DNA of 64,000 nucleotides from Firmicutes bacterium HGW-Firmicutes-16 (GTDB lineage Bacteria; Bacillota; Clostridia; Oscillospirales; Oscillospiraceae): assembly GCA_002841545.1 (NCBI GenBank), contig PGZZ01000008.1, forward strand, positions 1-64,000, in the 5' to 3' direction. A program made the translations under genes and the position numbers. Shown here piece after piece: positions 33,565-42,889 of this stretch (its first letter is position 1; every line of letters begins with the position of its first letter). The notes under the pieces were generated by a model that worked only from the letters and a program-made list of their open reading frames with translations, ran no database searches and was not told where the DNA came from.

Positions 33565-34221
33565 CTAATAAATAGTATATAAGAGAGCAAAGACCATTCC
33601 GGTCATCATAAACGGGGCAAAGGGCACCATGGTTTTCAAGGTCAGTTTTTTTGTCAGCAGTCCCACAAGGGTGAAGAGCAGGAATACAGCGCTCATTATT
33701 ACAAGTCCAGAAATTATGGCGGGATAACCGAGAGCAAGTCCCATCCCTCCGGCGAGCTTCACGTCTCCCGCTCCCACTTTATCAAAACCAACAAACCCAG
33801 CAACCGTAGAAAACAGGAACATCATCGCTACCGTGCATAGGATAGCAGGTATTATCGCCGCAAAGCCAAACTGCGCCGCCTGAAACGCAAGTCCCAGAAT
33901 AATTAAGACAAGCAGCAGCTCGTTTGGGACTATTCTGATTCGAATATCCACAAGCGCCATCAGCAAGGCTGTCGAGAAAAGAACTGAAACTAAAGCGGCG
34001 ATAAGAAAGTTATCAGCGAGATACCCTGCGAGGAGCCATGCGGCTCCGTTAAGTACACAAAGTCCAACTTTTACTGGTAAAACCGTGTAACGTGAATCAA
34101 CTTCGAGTGACATACCTTTTTTTCGATATTTGTATAGGGCGAGCTTCTGTGCGATATTAGGAATTACATAGCCCAGAGCCGCTCCCATCAACAGAAACAT
34201 AGCTTTCAGATAAATATTCAT
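33565..34221 (-). CDS. A24 family prepilin peptidase (TadV/CpaA type)
   Basis: 218 aa polytopic membrane aspartyl protease that cleaves Flp and TadE precursors. The catalytic Asp residues lie in LVDIRIRIVPNE (about residue 90) and the GxGD-type motif GAGDVK (about 150). It lacks the N-terminal methylase domain of long prepilin peptidases, as in TadV. The ATG at 34221 has AAGGTG six nt upstream. It is the first gene after the riboswitch. Confidence 0.93.
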   Translation of the reverse strand: MNIYLKAMFLLMGAALGYVIPNIAQKLALYKYRKKGMSLEVDSRYTVLPVKVGLCVLNGAAWLLAGYLADNFLIAALVSVLFSTALLMALVDIRIRIVPNELLLVLIILGLAFQAAQFGFAAIIPAILCTVAMMFLFSTVAGFVGFDKVGAGDVKLAGGMGLALGYPAIISGLVIMSAVFLLFTLVGLLTKKLTLKTMVPFAPFMMTGMVFALLYTIY

Positions 34222-34250
34222 CAAATCACCTTGCCTTTATGTAGGCTCAT

Positions 34251-34299
34251 TAGAAAACAAAAAAACCCTATCCTGCAACCCAAGGGTGCACGAATAGAG
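34251..34299 (-). terminator. Riboswitch expression-platform terminator
   Basis: On the minus strand CTCTATTC-g-TGCACCC pairs with GGG-t-TGCAGGATAGGG (one bulged base per side), followed by TTTTTTTGTTTTC. It lies between the c-di-GMP aptamer and the prepilin peptidase gene, so it can cut off transcription of the whole Tad operon. Confidence 0.88.
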
Positions 34300-34326
34300 T
34301 CATAGCGAAAGACAGCTATAAAAAAC

Positions 34327-34410
34327 AATTCGGCAACCGGGCTGTCATAGTCAAAGACCTTAGACCCCATGGCTTTGCGTCTTTACCTTTCGGTAAGTTT
34401 GCTATTGTCG
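34327..34410 (-). ncRNA. Cyclic di-GMP-I riboswitch (GEMM) aptamer
   Basis: On the minus strand the GEMM-I landmarks are in order: AGCAAAC, a stem capped by the GAAA tetraloop (TTACCGAAAGGTAA), GACGCAAAGCC, ATGGGGTCTAAGG, TATGACAGCC and CGGTTGCCGAA. The outer ends pair as ACAAT with ATTGT (P1). GAAA and CTAAG/TATG are the known tetraloop and receptor. It lies 106 nt upstream of the peptidase gene and is followed by an intrinsic terminator. Whether ligand turns the operon on or off cannot be told by eye. Confidence 0.93.
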
Positions 34411-34568
34411 TTGTTAAGTTGTGACCATAATATGCGAAAAAACTTTAATATTCTTCCGCTCAGTACAGAAATCTATGTTATCTTATTAAAAATTATCATG
34501 CAAAGATTAAAATACGATTAAATCCACCAAAATTTTTTATGCCAATTTACGACAATTTGTATCTTTTG

Positions 34569-34595
34569 TTGACAATACGTAAACAAAATTATAAT
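34569..34595 (+). promoter_or_regulatory. Promoter for the two-component system
   Basis: TTGACA (34569-34574) and TATAAT (34590-34595) match consensus but are only 15 bp apart. An alternative TTGTTG three bases upstream gives 18 bp. The rest of 34411-34568, between the riboswitch and this promoter, is AT-rich and must also hold the Tad promoter; I could not pick that one out with confidence. Confidence 0.55.
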
Positions 34596-34631
34596 CTTAA
34601 TATAAATATTCTATTTGAAGAGAGGCTGACT

Positions 34632-35303
34632 ATGAGACTGCTCTTGGTTGAAGATGACAAATCAATATTAACTGCAACGGCAAAAGGTATCGAGAAAAGC
34701 GGGTACAGTGTTGATATATGCGGCAACGGCCCCGATGCTCAGTCCTTGATTTTCCTTTGCGAGTACGACTGCATCATTCTGGACATTATGCTGCCGGGCA
34801 TTGATGGGCTGACTATACTCAAAAATATGCGAAACAAGGGCAATCAGACGCCGGTTCTTCTTCTGACAGCAAAGGACACCGTTGCAGATCGCGTTAAGGG
34901 ACTTGACTGCGGTGCTGATGATTATATGATTAAGCCCTTTTCTCTTGATGAACTGATGGCGCGGCTGCGCGCTCTTATGCGCCGACAGAGTTCCGAGCGT
35001 AAAAATGAGCTGTCGATAGCCGATCTTACTGTGGATTTATCAAATCACTGCGTCCGGCGCGCAGACAAAGAGCTTAAACTTACCAGCAAGGAATTTGCGA
35101 TACTTGAATATTTGCTCCGCAATAAAAACCGCCTGCTGACAAGGACTCAAATTGTCGATCACGTCTGGAACTACGATTTCGACTGCTCTTCCAACATTGT
35201 GGATGTTTACATACGCTATCTGCGCGAAAAGATCGACGACGGTTTTGAAAAAAAGCTTATCGGAACGGTTCGTGGCAGCGGGTATATCATTAAGGAGTCT
35301 TAA
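34632..35303 (+). CDS. OmpR/PhoB-family response regulator
   Basis: 223 aa. The receiver domain has the acidic pair (VEDD), the phospho-acceptor Asp51 in IILDIMLPG and the Lys in MIKPFS; a winged-helix DNA-binding domain fills the C-terminal half (LTSKEFAILEYLLRN, VRGSGYIIK). The ATG at 34632 opens the receiver domain at the right place; a start 31 codons upstream would give a stretch unlike the family. It overlaps the kinase gene by one base. Confidence 0.95.
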   Translation: MRLLLVEDDKSILTATAKGIEKSGYSVDICGNGPDAQSLIFLCEYDCIILDIMLPGIDGLTILKNMRNKGNQTPVLLLTAKDTVADRVKGLDCGADDYMIKPFSLDELMARLRALMRRQSSERKNELSIADLTVDLSNHCVRRADKELKLTSKEFAILEYLLRNKNRLLTRTQIVDHVWNYDFDCSSNIVDVYIRYLREKIDDGFEKKLIGTVRGSGYIIKES

Positions 35304-36655
35304 TGAAAAGGCTGAATATTAAATGGAAAATCATGCTATGGCACAGCCTTGCGCTCTTACTCATTTTTATTGCGGTTCTGCCGATAATGTACCTTGTGAT
35401 TTCAGACCATCTGTACAAGGGCGCCGAGACTCTCCTGCTGTCAGAAGCGGGGAAAATAACCGGATTGCTACGGCTGGGTGAAGGAATGGATGAGCCGAAC
35501 ACCGGAATTGATTTGATCCAGACGGGCACCTACATAGCCGTATATTCTGATGCTAATGAAATAATTTCTGGTAGACTTCCGGAAGATTTTGACCCGAATG
35601 CACAGCCGATTTTCAACGACGTACATTATGAGGGCTTTGCCGAACATAAATGGATGGTATTGGATCGCGAGCTGATTGTTCATGGCAAGAGAACCGGCTG
35701 GTTTCGAGTAGTCAAGCCGCTTGACGCGATTAGCAGTGCGCTCGCTTATTTTAAAACCATGATTTATATTGCAACGCTTATTATTATTTGTTTCTCCGCT
35801 TTAATGATGATTAGCGGCGGCTTCATAACGCGAGCGCTTTCACCGGTAAAGCAGATCACGAAAACGGCACAGCAGATCGGGCAGGGCAACCTGTCAAAAA
35901 GAATTAATTTTGAGGGTGGTCACGACGAGGTTGGCGTATTAGCCGCGACCTTTGATAAAATGCTCGACCGTCTCGAGGATTCATTTGACCGAGAGAAACG
36001 TTTTTCAGCCGATGTATCTCACGAACTTCGGACGCCCGTCACGGCAATCATAGTCAACGCTGAGGAGGCACTTGTCGGAGACAAAACCGCTGAAGAATAC
36101 AGGGAAAACCTCAAAACAATACTTCTCGAAGGGAAAAAAATGAACTCCTTAATCTCTCAGCTTCTTATGATGGCAAGAAGCATAGACGGCAACTATATTC
36201 AGGAAATGGAGTGCATAGATCTGAGCGCTCTGACCCAGACGATAGTCGAAGATGTAACCGAAAGAGATGAAAACTCCGGCATTACGATCTCCGCCGATAT
36301 TGATAGTGGCATCATAATGCTTTTCGACCAGACACTCTTTATGAGGTTACTCTATAATCTGATTGACAACGCTCTGAAATATAATGTACCCAGCGGGTGG
36401 GTCAAGGTGTCTCTGAAAAAACAGCAAAGCACTGTTCTTCTATCCGTTGGGGATGGAGGTATCGGCATATCCGAGGAAGACCTGCCAAGGATTTGGAACA
36501 GGTTTTATAAAGCGAATCAGTCGACAATAAGTTCAAGTCCCGGACTCGGTCTGTCCATTGTCAGATGGATAGCGGAGCAGTTCGGAGGAAGCGTCAGTGT
36601 GATGAGCGAACTGGGCAAGGGAAGCCTGTTTGAGGTTCGGTTTGAGGTGAAATAA
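35303..36655 (+). CDS. Membrane sensor histidine kinase
   Basis: 450 aa. Two membrane helices (about residues 10-32 and 155-177) flank an extracellular sensor region; a HAMP domain (about 178-230), HisKA H-box SADVSHELRTPVTA and HATPase boxes (LIDNALKYN, VGDGGIGIS, GLGLSIV) follow. It phosphorylates the response regulator encoded just upstream (TAATG overlap). Being next to the Tad operon makes pilus control possible but unproven; the signal is unknown. Confidence 0.95.
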   Translation: MKRLNIKWKIMLWHSLALLLIFIAVLPIMYLVISDHLYKGAETLLLSEAGKITGLLRLGEGMDEPNTGIDLIQTGTYIAVYSDANEIISGRLPEDFDPNAQPIFNDVHYEGFAEHKWMVLDRELIVHGKRTGWFRVVKPLDAISSALAYFKTMIYIATLIIICFSALMMISGGFITRALSPVKQITKTAQQIGQGNLSKRINFEGGHDEVGVLAATFDKMLDRLEDSFDREKRFSADVSHELRTPVTAIIVNAEEALVGDKTAEEYRENLKTILLEGKKMNSLISQLLMMARSIDGNYIQEMECIDLSALTQTIVEDVTERDENSGITISADIDSGIIMLFDQTLFMRLLYNLIDNALKYNVPSGWVKVSLKKQQSTVLLSVGDGGIGISEEDLPRIWNRFYKANQSTISSSPGLGLSIVRWIAEQFGGSVSVMSELGKGSLFEVRFEVK

Positions 36656-36756
36656 TTCTTATCGGCATCGCGGCGCTCTCAAGTCACTGTTATCTAATCA
36701 TCAAGCTTGTGGATAATTTAAAGGTGTAAATAAGTCCTTACAGTATTTTTCAAACG

Positions 36757-36803
36757 AAAAGGGACGCACATCAAAACTTACAGTTTTGATGTGCGTCCCT
36801 TTT
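36757..36803. terminator. Bidirectional terminator
   Basis: Perfect 22-bp inverted repeat (36757-36778 and 36782-36803) with a 3-nt loop, starting AAAA and ending TTTT, so it works on both strands between the histidine kinase and GtrA genes. Confidence 0.94.
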
Positions 36804-36810
36804 TATGCAT

Positions 36811-37356
36811 TTATTCTGCTTTTTCTCCGGAACCGCGGAAAGAAATAAACTTACTTAAAATGTAATTCAGAATAACTATTGCCACGGATATTAAAATTTT
36901 GGCCGGCAGACCGTCGATGCCAAAAAGCTTCATATTGAAGCCCCAGCTCACGAACGCAGGCACGGCTAATATTTCAAGTATTCCCGTCAATATACGTCCT
37001 CCAAAGAACGTAATTGCTTCTATCCAGACAAGCTTGCCCTCCCAGCTTTTGCTTTCGAAAACCCAGAGCTTGTTCGTTACAAATGCGACAGCAACGGCGA
37101 TGACCCACGATATCATGCCGGAAAGTGTTATAACTACAAACGTGTTGACGTCTGTGTTGTCTCCGGTTATCTCGATTATCCATGAGACAAACTTCACCAC
37201 TCCCGGATTAGTTACATGAAAAGACGAAAAAGCAAGTTCACAAATGCTGTATACAAGCCAGCTGATAATCGTTGTAATCACGCCAAAAACACAGTACATA
37301 ACTATCTCACGATACTTATAAAAAAGTACGCTGAGCACCGAAGGTTTTTCTTTCAT
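36811..37356 (-). CDS. GtrA family membrane protein
   Basis: 181 aa with about four membrane helices typical of the GtrA fold (YCVFGVITTIISWLVYSI, FVTNKLWVFES and a C-terminal pair). GtrA proteins are thought to flip or deliver lipid-linked sugars for surface polysaccharide changes. A loop of about 20 residues between helices 1 and 2 is longer than usual. It stands alone between terminators. Confidence 0.88.
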   Translation of the reverse strand: MKEKPSVLSVLFYKYREIVMYCVFGVITTIISWLVYSICELAFSSFHVTNPGVVKFVSWIIEITGDNTDVNTFVVITLSGMISWVIAVAVAFVTNKLWVFESKSWEGKLVWIEAITFFGGRILTGILEILAVPAFVSWGFNMKLFGIDGLPAKILISVAIVILNYILSKFISFRGSGEKAE

Positions 37357-37486
37357 GGGAATACCCCCAAATTCAAATCGCCGTTATATGCGCCCAAAGT
37401 TTAATATACAAACGCATATCCAACGCAACGCATATTTTACCACAAAACAGCCACATGTCAACAGCAGCGATTCGACAGGAAATAAT

Positions 37487-37533
37487 AAATAAATACCTTG
37501 CAGAGAATTAATATCCTTACAAGGTATTTATTT
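37487..37533 (-). terminator. AT-rich terminator hairpin after ilvD
   Basis: Arms AAATAAATACCTTG and CAAGGTATTTATTT (14-bp, 37487-37500 and 37520-37533) with a 19-nt loop, downstream of the ilvD stop. The T tract is part of the stem on the minus strand. Confidence 0.65.
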
Positions 37534-37541
37534 GCATAATA

Positions 37542-39206
37542 TTATCTGTACTCGAGAATTGCGCCCTGGGCGGCGCTTGTAACGAGCTTTGCATATCTTT
37601 GTAGATAGCCGGTTTTGATTCTCGGTTCGGGGCAAATCCACGTTTTTCTTCGAGCTTCGAGCTCCGCATCGGAAACCAGAAGCTCAATCTTGCAGGACGG
37701 AATATCGATGGAAATCGTGTCGCCTTCGCGGACTAAGGCAATATTGCCTCCCAGCGCCGCCTCGGGCGAAACGTGTCCGATTGAGGCTCCTCGAGTCGCG
37801 CCAGAAAATCTGCCGTCAGTAATGAGAGCCACTGTAGTATCAAGTCCCATGCCGGCGATTGCAGAGGTCGGGTTCAGCATCTCGCGCATTCCGGGGCCAC
37901 CCTTCGGTCCTTCGTAGCGGATTACGATAACGTCGCCGGAGACGATTTTGCCGTCGATTATAGCCTTAATTGTCTCGTCCTCGCTGTTAAAAACCCTTGC
38001 AGGTCCCTGATGAACCATCATCTCAGGTGCGACAGCGGATTGCTTAACAACACATCCCTCAGGCGCGATATTACCCTTGAGCACCGCTATTCCGCCTGAC
38101 GGTGAATATGGATTTTCGATGGGACGGATAATTTCAGGGTCCAAGTTTTTGACGCCTTCAAGGTTTTCGCCCAACGTTTTGCCTGTGGCCGTCATGACGT
38201 TTGTGTCGAGAAGCCCCTTTTTGTTCAGCTCCGCCATGACAGCATGGACACCACCGGCACGGTCAAGGTCCTCCATGAAGGTTGACCCAGCCGGAGCGAG
38301 GTGGCAGAGATTCGGAGTTTTTGCGGAATATTCATTCGCCATGTCAAGACTTATCTTGATGCCGGCCTCGTGCGCGACGGCCGGTATATGAAGCATCGTG
38401 TTTGTTGAGCAGCCAAGCGCCATATCGACGATTTCAGCGTTATGGAAAGCCGCTTCCGTCATAATATCGCGCGGACGAATATTCTTTTCGAGCAGCTCCA
38501 TGATTTTCATGCCGGTCTGCTTCGCGAGACGGAGCCTTGCGGACATTACAGCGGGTATTGTGCCGTTGCCGCGCAACGCCATGCCGAGAGCCTCGGTCAC
38601 GCAGTTCATGGAGTTTGCGGTGTACATGCCCGAGCAGGAGCCGCAGGTCGGGCAGGCAGCCATCTCATATTCTTCAACTTGCTCGCCAGTCATCTTCCCC
38701 GCATGGTAGGCGCCCACTGCTTCGAACATCGAAGAAAGACATGTTCGCTTGCCGCTCAAATTGCCGGAGAGCATAGGCCCGCCGGAAACGAAGATGGTCG
38801 GAACGTTCACGCGAGCCGCCGCCATGAGAAGTCCGGGCACGATTTTGTCGCAGTTTGGAATCATGACGAGAGCGTCAAACTGATGGGCAAGCGCCATGCA
38901 TTCGGTGCTGTCCGCTATTAAATCTCTCGTAACGAGAGAATACTTCATCCCCTCATGTCCCATCGCGATACCATCACAGACACCAATTGACGGAAACACA
39001 ATCGGTGTACCGCCTGCCATGAGAACGCCGGTCCTAACTGCCTCGGTAATTTTGTCAAGATTCATGTGACCCGGAATTATCTCGTTATATGAGCTCACGA
39101 TGCCCACGAGGGGGCGCTGCATTTCCTCTTTTGTCATACCAAGAGCATAAAACAGACTCCTGTGCGGCGCCTGCTGGATACCTGTTTTTACATTATCACT
39201 TTTCAT
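37542..39206 (-). CDS. ilvD: Dihydroxy-acid dehydratase
   Basis: 554 aa Fe-S enzyme of valine, leucine and isoleucine synthesis that dehydrates 2,3-dihydroxyacids to 2-oxoacids. Family motifs include [24 protein letters not shown] and the Cys-rich [18 protein letters not shown] (cluster ligands). AAGGAG lies 9 nt before the ATG. It is the last gene of the ilvBNCD unit, but is separated from ilvC by 355 bp of hairpin-rich DNA. Confidence 0.97.
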   Translation of the reverse strand: MKSDNVKTGIQQAPHRSLFYALGMTKEEMQRPLVGIVSSYNEIIPGHMNLDKITEAVRTGVLMAGGTPIVFPSIGVCDGIAMGHEGMKYSLVTRDLIADSTECMALAHQFDALVMIPNCDKIVPGLLMAAARVNVPTIFVSGGPMLSGNLSGKRTCLSSMFEAVGAYHAGKMTGEQVEEYEMAACPTCGSCSGMYTANSMNCVTEALGMALRGNGTIPAVMSARLRLAKQTGMKIMELLEKNIRPRDIMTEAAFHNAEIVDMALGCSTNTMLHIPAVAHEAGIKISLDMANEYSAKTPNLCHLAPAGSTFMEDLDRAGGVHAVMAELNKKGLLDTNVMTATGKTLGENLEGVKNLDPEIIRPIENPYSPSGGIAVLKGNIAPEGCVVKQSAVAPEMMVHQGPARVFNSEDETIKAIIDGKIVSGDVIVIRYEGPKGGPGMREMLNPTSAIAGMGLDTTVALITDGRFSGATRGASIGHVSPEAALGGNIALVREGDTISIDIPSCKIELLVSDAELEARRKTWICPEPRIKTGYLQRYAKLVTSAAQGAILEYR

Positions 39207-39339
39207 TTTTCATTACTCCTTGTTAGAGAGTTGTCCACCATTCTTGAATGATGGACAGTGCGAAAATCATTTATTCTTACCTGAAGCCGAAGCTCCTTGA
39301 CCGTTGCTTTTCCAGCGCGACTACGAAGTGGAGCGCGGT

Positions 39340-39541
39340 GCTTTCCGCCGTCAGGCGGCGCAAGGGGGAAGCGAATCGTAATTTAACTTTGGGTTTCCAA
39401 AGGGCCGGAGCCCTTTGGCGGCTTTTCTCTACGGAAATTGCTAAAAACCATTTCTCTTTTCTGCGTTGGAAAAGAGAAACGGTTGTTAGCTTGGTTCGCA
39501 AGCAAAATGCTTGCTTAGGTTCTGCAAGCCTGTAGGCTTGC
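39340..39541. repeat. Cluster of five consecutive hairpins between ilvC and ilvD
   Basis: The 355-bp gap 39207-39561 has no credible gene but holds perfect inverted repeats one after another: CCGCC/GGCGG (39345-39358) with an outer GCTT/AAGC pair, CCAAAGGGC/GCCCTTTGG (39397-39418), an 11-bp arm pair at 39451-39461 and 39469-39479, GCAAGC/GCTTGC (39498-39514) and GCAAGCC/GGCTTGC (39524-39541). The open frames across it look like non-coding translation. It may be a dispersed palindromic repeat element inserted in the operon. Confidence 0.75.
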
Positions 39542-39561
39542 TATCGGTTAAACAGAAAAGC

Positions 39562-40557
39562 TTATTTCTTCAGCCAGCTCATCATTTTGCGCAGCTCTTT
39601 GCCGACCTTCTCCAGCGGATGCTCACTCTCGAGCCTGCGGGTCGCAAGGAACTTTGCCTGTCTGCCGGAGGAGAACTCAGACATGAATTCGCTTGCGAAG
39701 GTGCCGTCCTGAATCTCGCGCAGTACCTTCTTCATTTCCTTGCGTGTATCCTCGGTGACAAGGCGTCTGCCGGTGCGATAGTCACCGTATTCCGCGGTGT
39801 TCGATACGCTGTAGCGCATCATCGCAAAGCCGCCGCTGTTTATTAGGTCAACAATCAGCTTCATCTCGTGGATACACTCAAAATATGCCATCTCAGGCTC
39901 GTAACCAGCTTCAACAAGTGTGTCGAAACCGGCTTTCATAAGCTCAGTAACGCCGCCGCAGAGAACGGCCTGCTCGCCGAAGAGGTCTGTTTCAGTCTCT
40001 TCGCGGAAACTTGTTTCAAGAATACCCGCGCGGCCTGCGCCGATACCGGAAGCATAGGCCAAAGCATAGTCCTTAGCCTTGCCAGTGTAGTCCTGATAGA
40101 TGGCGATAAGGCTCGGAACGCCCTTCCCCTCCTGATACTGGCTGCGGACTGTGTGACCGGGTCCCTTGGGGGCGACCATTGCCACGTCTACATTTTTGGG
40201 AGGAGCGATGAGGTTGAAATGAATATTAAAGCCATGCGCAAACATTAGCATATTGCCTTCGGAAAGATTGGGCTCGACTTCTGCATAGTAGATGTCGGCT
40301 GCCTTTTCGTCGGGAACGAGCATCATGACCATGTCACCCGCCTTCGCCGCCGATGGAACGTCCATGACGGTGAGTCCTGCGGCTTCAGCCTTCGCCCAGC
40401 TGGATGAATCACGACGAAGTCCAACGACGACTTTTACGCCTGATTCCTTGAGGTTCTGTGCGTGTGCGTGTCCCTGGCTGCCGTATCCGATGATGGCAAC
40501 TGTTCTGTTTTTCAGAAGCTCCATGTTGCAGTCCGAATCATAATATTTGTTGATCAT
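39562..40557 (-). CDS. ilvC: Ketol-acid reductoisomerase
   Basis: 331 aa class I enzyme that isomerises and reduces acetolactate or acetohydroxybutyrate using NAD(P)H and Mg. The Rossmann motif [14 protein letters not shown] (about residues 20-33) and the C-terminal domain with [12 protein letters not shown] and the metal-binding acidic residues are present. AAAGGAG precedes the ATG. It lies between ilvN and the hairpin cluster. Confidence 0.97.
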   Translation of the reverse strand: MINKYYDSDCNMELLKNRTVAIIGYGSQGHAHAQNLKESGVKVVVGLRRDSSSWAKAEAAGLTVMDVPSAAKAGDMVMMLVPDEKAADIYYAEVEPNLSEGNMLMFAHGFNIHFNLIAPPKNVDVAMVAPKGPGHTVRSQYQEGKGVPSLIAIYQDYTGKAKDYALAYASGIGAGRAGILETSFREETETDLFGEQAVLCGGVTELMKAGFDTLVEAGYEPEMAYFECIHEMKLIVDLINSGGFAMMRYSVSNTAEYGDYRTGRRLVTEDTRKEMKKVLREIQDGTFASEFMSEFSSGRQAKFLATRRLESEHPLEKVGKELRKMMSWLKK

Positions 40558-40608
40558 TTTGGTAGTCTCCTTTTGTATTTTAAAAACTTATAAACTTAAT
40601 AATATAGA

Positions 40609-41133
40609 TTATGCCCTGTGGCTTTCCTTGTTCTCGCAGACCATTATCTTGTTGCCGTGATCCATCGCGGTTACGCCGGTACGGCAAAGTTCGAGGATTT
40701 CATATTTACCTATAATTTCGAGAAAACCGTTTATCTTGGAGGGCTTTCCTGTCAATTCGCAGACGATGCTCGCTGGGGAAAAGTCGACTATGCTGGCCTT
40801 GTATATTTCGCAGATATCGCGAATAGCGGCGCGCTGGCTTTCGTCTGCACCAACCTTGACAAGCAGCAGCTCGCGCAGTATCGCCTCGTTTTCATCCTCG
40901 AGCCGGACGGCCTTGACCTCGACCATTTTTTTGGTCTGGAGGATTATCTGCTCGATGATTCTGTCGTCGCCCTGTGTTGTAATGGTGATGCGCGATATCA
41001 TCGGGTCGTTTGTTTCCGAAACTGTGAGAGAGTCAATGTTGTAACCGCGCTTGCCGAAAAGCATGGATACGCGCGTGAGAACGTTCGCGTTGTTTTCAAC
41101 AAGCATTGCTATGATAGCCTTTTTGCCGTTCAT
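40609..41133 (-). CDS. ilvN: Acetolactate synthase small (regulatory) subunit
   Basis: 174 aa. N-terminal ACT domain (VENNANVLTRVSMLFGKRGYNIDSL) that binds valine or other branched-chain amino acids for feedback control, followed by the C-terminal ALS_ss domain. GGGAGG lies before the ATG, and the gene follows ilvB by 17 nt, in keeping with complex formation. Confidence 0.96.
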   Translation of the reverse strand: MNGKKAIIAMLVENNANVLTRVSMLFGKRGYNIDSLTVSETNDPMISRITITTQGDDRIIEQIILQTKKMVEVKAVRLEDENEAILRELLLVKVGADESQRAAIRDICEIYKASIVDFSPASIVCELTGKPSKINGFLEIIGKYEILELCRTGVTAMDHGNKIMVCENKESHRA

Positions 41134-41150
41134 AATTACATCCTCCCTCT

Positions 41151-42815
41151 CTAAATAAGAATCGCGTTGCGAACCGTGCCGCCGTTGGGTATCATCGGCA
41201 GAACCTTCTCGTTGCGATCAATGGGGCAAACTATCCATGCGGGGCCTTCGCAGGCGATGGCTTCGTCGATGGCTTTTTCAAGCTCCGCCTTTGTCTCCGC
41301 CCTAAAGCCTTTCGCGCCAAAGCCTTCCGCGAGCTTGATGTAGTCGCTCTTGCGCTCAGGCTCTGTCGCAACAAAGTGCTTTTCATAAAAATCGTTCTGC
41401 CACTGGTGAACCATTCCGAGCACCTTGTTGTCGAAGATGACCGTAATGACTTTTAGATTATTAGAAACTGCCGTGCAGGCTTCGTTCATGTTCATGTGGA
41501 AGCTGCCGTCACTCGTTATATGAAAAACTGTCGCGTTCTTGAGTGCAACTGCCGCTCCTATCGCGGCACCGTAGCCGAAGCCCATTGTGCCGAGTCCTCC
41601 GCTTGTTAAAAAGCCGCGGGGTCTTGTCTTTTTGCAGAACTGCGCCGCCCACATCTGATGCTGACCGACGTCGGTCGCTATAACGGCGTCGTCACCGCAT
41701 TTTTCACCGATGACTTCCATGATTTCGAAGGGACGTATGCCATCTATACCTTTTCCGTCTATTATATCATATTCCTTCTGCCATTTCGAGATAATTCCAA
41801 GCCAGTCCGGTCTTTCCTGACTCTCCACAAGCGGAATAAGGCTTTGAAGCTCCATTTTCAGATCGCCGATGATCGCGAGATCCACCAAAACGTTTTTCCT
41901 GATTTCGCTTTCGTCGATATCGAACTGTACTATCGTAGCGTGCGGAGCGAAGTCGCGCAGGTTCAAAGCAACGCGGTCGGAAAAACGCGTTCCCATCGCG
42001 AGCATGAGATCTGCCTCATCAATAGCGTGATTTGCAGTCATACTGCCGTGCATACCAATCATTCCGAGGTCGAGGTCATCGCCAAAACCGATGACACCCG
42101 TTCCCATAATTGTATGGCAGGCGGGTATCCTTGCCTTCTTTACGAATTCAAGAAGCTCCTCGCTCGCTTCGCTGCTAATAACGCCGCCGCCAAAGCAGAC
42201 GACGGGGCGCTTAGCCTTCGCAATGAGGTCTGCAACCTTCTGTAGCTCGCTCTGCGGGGCGCAGGCAGCCTTGGGCTCCTCCCACTTCGGCGCGGGAGTA
42301 AATTCGCAGCTCGCTGCCGTTATATCCTTAGGTATATCAATGAGTACCGGTCCGCGTCTGCCGCTGCCGGCGATTTTAAACGCGTTGCGGAGCGTGTCGG
42401 CAAGCCTTGTAATGTCTCGTACGGCATAGTTGTGCTTTGTGATGGGCTGGGAAATTCCCGTTATGAATACTTCCTGGAAGCTGTCCTTGCCGATGAGAGA
42501 GGTTCCGACGTTTGCCGTGATAACTACCATCGGGACGCTGTCCAGATATGCTGTTGCAATACCGGTTATCGTGTTTGTAGCACCCGGGCCGCTTGTCGCC
42601 AAAACTACGCCCGTTTTGCCGGTTGCTCTTGCGTAGCCGTCCGCCGCGTGCGTCGCTCCCTGCTCGTGGGCGGTGAGGTAAAACGCTATTTCGTCCTGTC
42701 TGTGATACAGCGCCTCAAAAATGTTGAGTGCGGCTCCCCCGGGGTAACCAAACATGTCCGAAACACCTTGCTCGATCAGAACCTCGATAATTATTTCTGC
42801 TCCCGTCAGTTTCAA
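41151..42815 (-). CDS. ilvB: Acetolactate synthase large subunit
   Basis: 554 aa TPP enzyme that joins pyruvate with pyruvate or 2-oxobutyrate, the first common step to valine, leucine and isoleucine. Motifs are FGYPGGAALNIFE with EQGATHAADGYARATGK near the N-terminus and the TPP-binding region SDGSFHMNMNE (the usual Gly of GDGS is Ser here) plus VIFDNKVLGM. The start is TTG at 42815 with AGGAGG 8 nt upstream; the ATG nearby is out of frame. It is preceded by a T-box leader. Confidence 0.96.
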   Translation of the reverse strand: MKLTGAEIIIEVLIEQGVSDMFGYPGGAALNIFEALYHRQDEIAFYLTAHEQGATHAADGYARATGKTGVVLATSGPGATNTITGIATAYLDSVPMVVITANVGTSLIGKDSFQEVFITGISQPITKHNYAVRDITRLADTLRNAFKIAGSGRRGPVLIDIPKDITAASCEFTPAPKWEEPKAACAPQSELQKVADLIAKAKRPVVCFGGGVISSEASEELLEFVKKARIPACHTIMGTGVIGFGDDLDLGMIGMHGSMTANHAIDEADLMLAMGTRFSDRVALNLRDFAPHATIVQFDIDESEIRKNVLVDLAIIGDLKMELQSLIPLVESQERPDWLGIISKWQKEYDIIDGKGIDGIRPFEIMEVIGEKCGDDAVIATDVGQHQMWAAQFCKKTRPRGFLTSGGLGTMGFGYGAAIGAAVALKNATVFHITSDGSFHMNMNEACTAVSNNLKVITVIFDNKVLGMVHQWQNDFYEKHFVATEPERKSDYIKLAEGFGAKGFRAETKAELEKAIDEAIACEGPAWIVCPIDRNEKVLPMIPNGGTVRNAILI

Positions 42816-42889
42816 ATCGCATTCCTCCTATTAGTGGTCAAAATTCTTTACCAGTATAATACTTTAAATCGGAAGTGCCTGCTGATAAC

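Noticed and set aside
39248-39535. Open frames on both strands between ilvC and ilvD
   Set aside because: They consist of the arms of several inverted repeats; the translation is low in complexity and no start has a ribosome site.
40618-41154. Plus-strand open frame of 178 codons opposite ilvN
   Set aside because: Complete overlap with ilvN; no family resemblance and no ribosome binding site.
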